DNA from: an uncultured Alphaproteobacteria bacterium
Lineage (GTDB): Bacteria > Pseudomonadota > Alphaproteobacteria > Bin95
Assembly: GCA_913060845.1 (NCBI GenBank)
Contig: CAJXVF010000145.1
Span: 1-6,477, forward strand
Direction: 5' to 3'
Length of the DNA stretch: 6,477 nt
Shown here: piece by piece, positions 5,569-6,477 of the stretch
Layout: the number at the start of each line of letters is the position of its first letter
Numbering within the stretch: position 1 is the stretch's first letter
Made by a program: the position numbers and the translations under genes
Notes under the pieces: generated by a model
What the model was told of the DNA's origin: nothing
What the model saw: the letters and a program-made list of their open reading frames with translations, nothing else
The model's database searches: none

Positions 5569-6477
5569 TTAGCCAGCTGCACGCTGCTTGTTAGGGCGAC
5601 GCCCCGCCTTACCTGCAGGCTTGGAAGCGGCTGCTTTCGTCTTCGCGGTTTTGCGGAAAGGCTTACCGGCAATGCGTCCGGCAGCGCCATCTGCATGTGC
5701 AGCTTTGCCGCCTGGTTTCTTGCCAGCAGGTGCTGCGCCTTTCCGGCGCATCGGCGCGTGGCCGCCATCGCCGTCAATCGCCTTGCCGCTTGGCTTAGGT
5801 GCGAATTTACCGCCTGTGCGCTGTCCACGGGGTTCCTCATTATTGCGAGGGCCACGCTGCTGCGGGCGATCTTCAGCCCAGGCTTCAGCGCGAACGGGCG
5901 CTTGTGCGCGCGGGTCCATATGGCGACGGCGGCCAATCCGTGAGCTGCCTTCTTCCGGGGGGCGCCGTGGCGGGCGACCATCCGGTGAACCATTTTCATT
6001 GGAATGACCTCCCTGCGGAGGAACGCCATCGCGACGCCATTCCTGCTGCCGATCATCGCGCTGACGATCGCCATTGGGACGACCATGTTGAGGCCGACCA
6101 CCCGTTGGGCGGGCGTTCCTGTCACGGTCGCCGCCCGAATTGCCATAAGGCGGGCGGTCGCCTTGCGGACGGTCATCGCGCGGCCTGTCATTACGGGGCC
6201 GCTCATCACGATACCGGTCGTCGCGCGGACGATCGCTGTTGGGACGGTCACCACTTGGGCGGCCATAGGGTGGCCGGTCGCCAGCTGGGCGTGCATTCCT
6301 GTCGCGATCACCGCCGGAATTGCCGTAAGGAGGGCGACCATTCTGTGGGCGATCACCACCGGACCGGCCATGTTGATGGCGGCGTGGTTCATCATTGCCA
6401 CGGGATTCAAAACGGCGGGGCGGGCGATCATCGTAGTCCCGGCGCTCGTCGGGGCCAGCGTCAACTTCCTGCGGCCC
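5569..6477 (-). CDS. C-terminal part of a protein with an Arg/Gly/Asp/Pro-rich repeat tail (N-terminus off window)
   Basis: The frame is open from the right edge to TAA 5571-5569, giving 302 residues. Residues 1-185 are a low-complexity tail of DRP, GDR, GGDRDR and RPPYG units, surely disordered. Residues 187-302 turn Lys/Ala/Gly-rich and end in GKAGRRPNKQRAAG, strongly basic. No catalytic domain is visible. Such tails occur on bacterial RNA-binding enzymes, notably DEAD-box RNA helicases and alphaproteobacterial RsuA/RluB-type rRNA pseudouridine synthases, so an RNA-related enzyme is a reasonable guess, but the missing N-terminus would decide. ATG 5919 would give only 116 residues and has repeat-rich coding sequence before it, so I treat it as internal. 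The frame is supported by repeat copies differing often at third codon positions (GAT CGC versus GAC CGT, both Asp-Arg). A strong terminator starts 26 bp after the stop. Confidence 0.8.
   Translation of the reverse strand, partial: GPQEVDAGPDERRDYDDRPPRRFESRGNDEPRRHQHGRSGGDRPQNGRPPYGNSGGDRDRNARPAGDRPPYGRPSGDRPNSDRPRDDRYRDERPRNDRPRDDRPQGDRPPYGNSGGDRDRNARPTGGRPQHGRPNGDRQRDDRQQEWRRDGVPPQGGHSNENGSPDGRPPRRPPEEGSSRIGRRRHMDPRAQAPVRAEAWAEDRPQQRGPRNNEEPRGQRTGGKFAPKPSGKAIDGDGGHAPMRRKGAAPAGKKPGGKAAHADGAAGRIAGKPFRKTAKTKAAASKPAGKAGRRPNKQRAAG
6061..6360 (-). repeat. In-frame degenerate 180-bp (60-residue) tandem repeat in the RGD/P-rich tail
   Basis: Bases 6061-6180 and 6241-6360 align without gaps at a spacing of exactly 180 bp. 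By hand count about 83 of 120 positions agree, highest (41 of 50) at 6101-6150 against 6281-6330. In protein, YGNSGGDRDRNARP occurs identically at residues 51-64 and 111-124 of the visible part. Shorter DRP and RDDRP units fill the bases between. The spacing is a whole number of codons, as expected for a coding repeat spread by slippage or unequal crossover. Confidence 0.85.

Noticed and set aside
6061..6360. Regular repeats that might suggest a CRISPR or other noncoding array
   Set aside because: The repeats are degenerate, in codon register (180 bp spacing), and lie wholly within an open frame. There are no conserved short repeats with unique spacers.
5559..6464. A 301-residue minus-strand reading frame beginning MTLAPTSAG
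   Set aside because: It is an alternative frame of the repeat-rich gene. The frame ending at 5569 gives coherent DRP/GGDRDR repeats, synonymous third-base differences between copies and a basic tail, whereas this one gives irregular Met/Ala/Arg-rich text and begins inside the repeats.

Overview
The window looks like one end of a contig from an alphaproteobacterium. This is inferred from moderately high GC, the style of the proteins and close gene packing; there is no rRNA or marker gene to prove it. The first 44 bases are not genomic. They match the tail of the Illumina P5 oligo, an i5 index and the Nextera read-1 transposase adapter, so genomic sequence begins at about base 45.

From left to right there are four zones. 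(1) 45-1945, minus strand: a large uncharacterised, mostly helical protein, cut at its C-terminus by the adapter. Its last eleven apparent residues are translated adapter. (2) 2055-4349, minus strand: a complete molybdenum-cofactor large subunit of the xanthine dehydrogenase / form II CO-dehydrogenase-like family. It has an AYRGAGK loop, and Gln at the position where the catalytic Glu is usually found. (3) 4412-4846, minus strand: a small VOC (glyoxalase/bleomycin-resistance fold) protein. It is divergent from a TetR-family regulator at 4916-5524 on the plus strand. The 69-bp divergent gap holds two related 17-bp inverted repeats, a strong candidate for the regulator's operators. (4) 5569-6477, minus strand: the C-terminal 302 residues of a protein that enters from the right edge, with an Arg/Gly/Asp/Pro-rich repeat tail followed by a Lys/Ala/Gly-rich basic end. 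A 13-bp-stem terminator lies between it and tetR and overlaps the tetR stop codon.

The likely functional unit is tetR <-> VOC - molybdopterin hydroxylase, possibly also the 45-1945 gene. These minus-strand genes lie head to tail with gaps of 62 and 109 bp. Under this reading the regulator senses a small molecule and controls a VOC protein plus a molybdenum hydroxylase; the substrate cannot be read from the sequence. No iron-sulfur or FAD partner subunit of the hydroxylase is present in the window. I see no CRISPR, RNA gene, insertion sequence or phage element, and nothing that clearly amounts to a new defence or mobile system.
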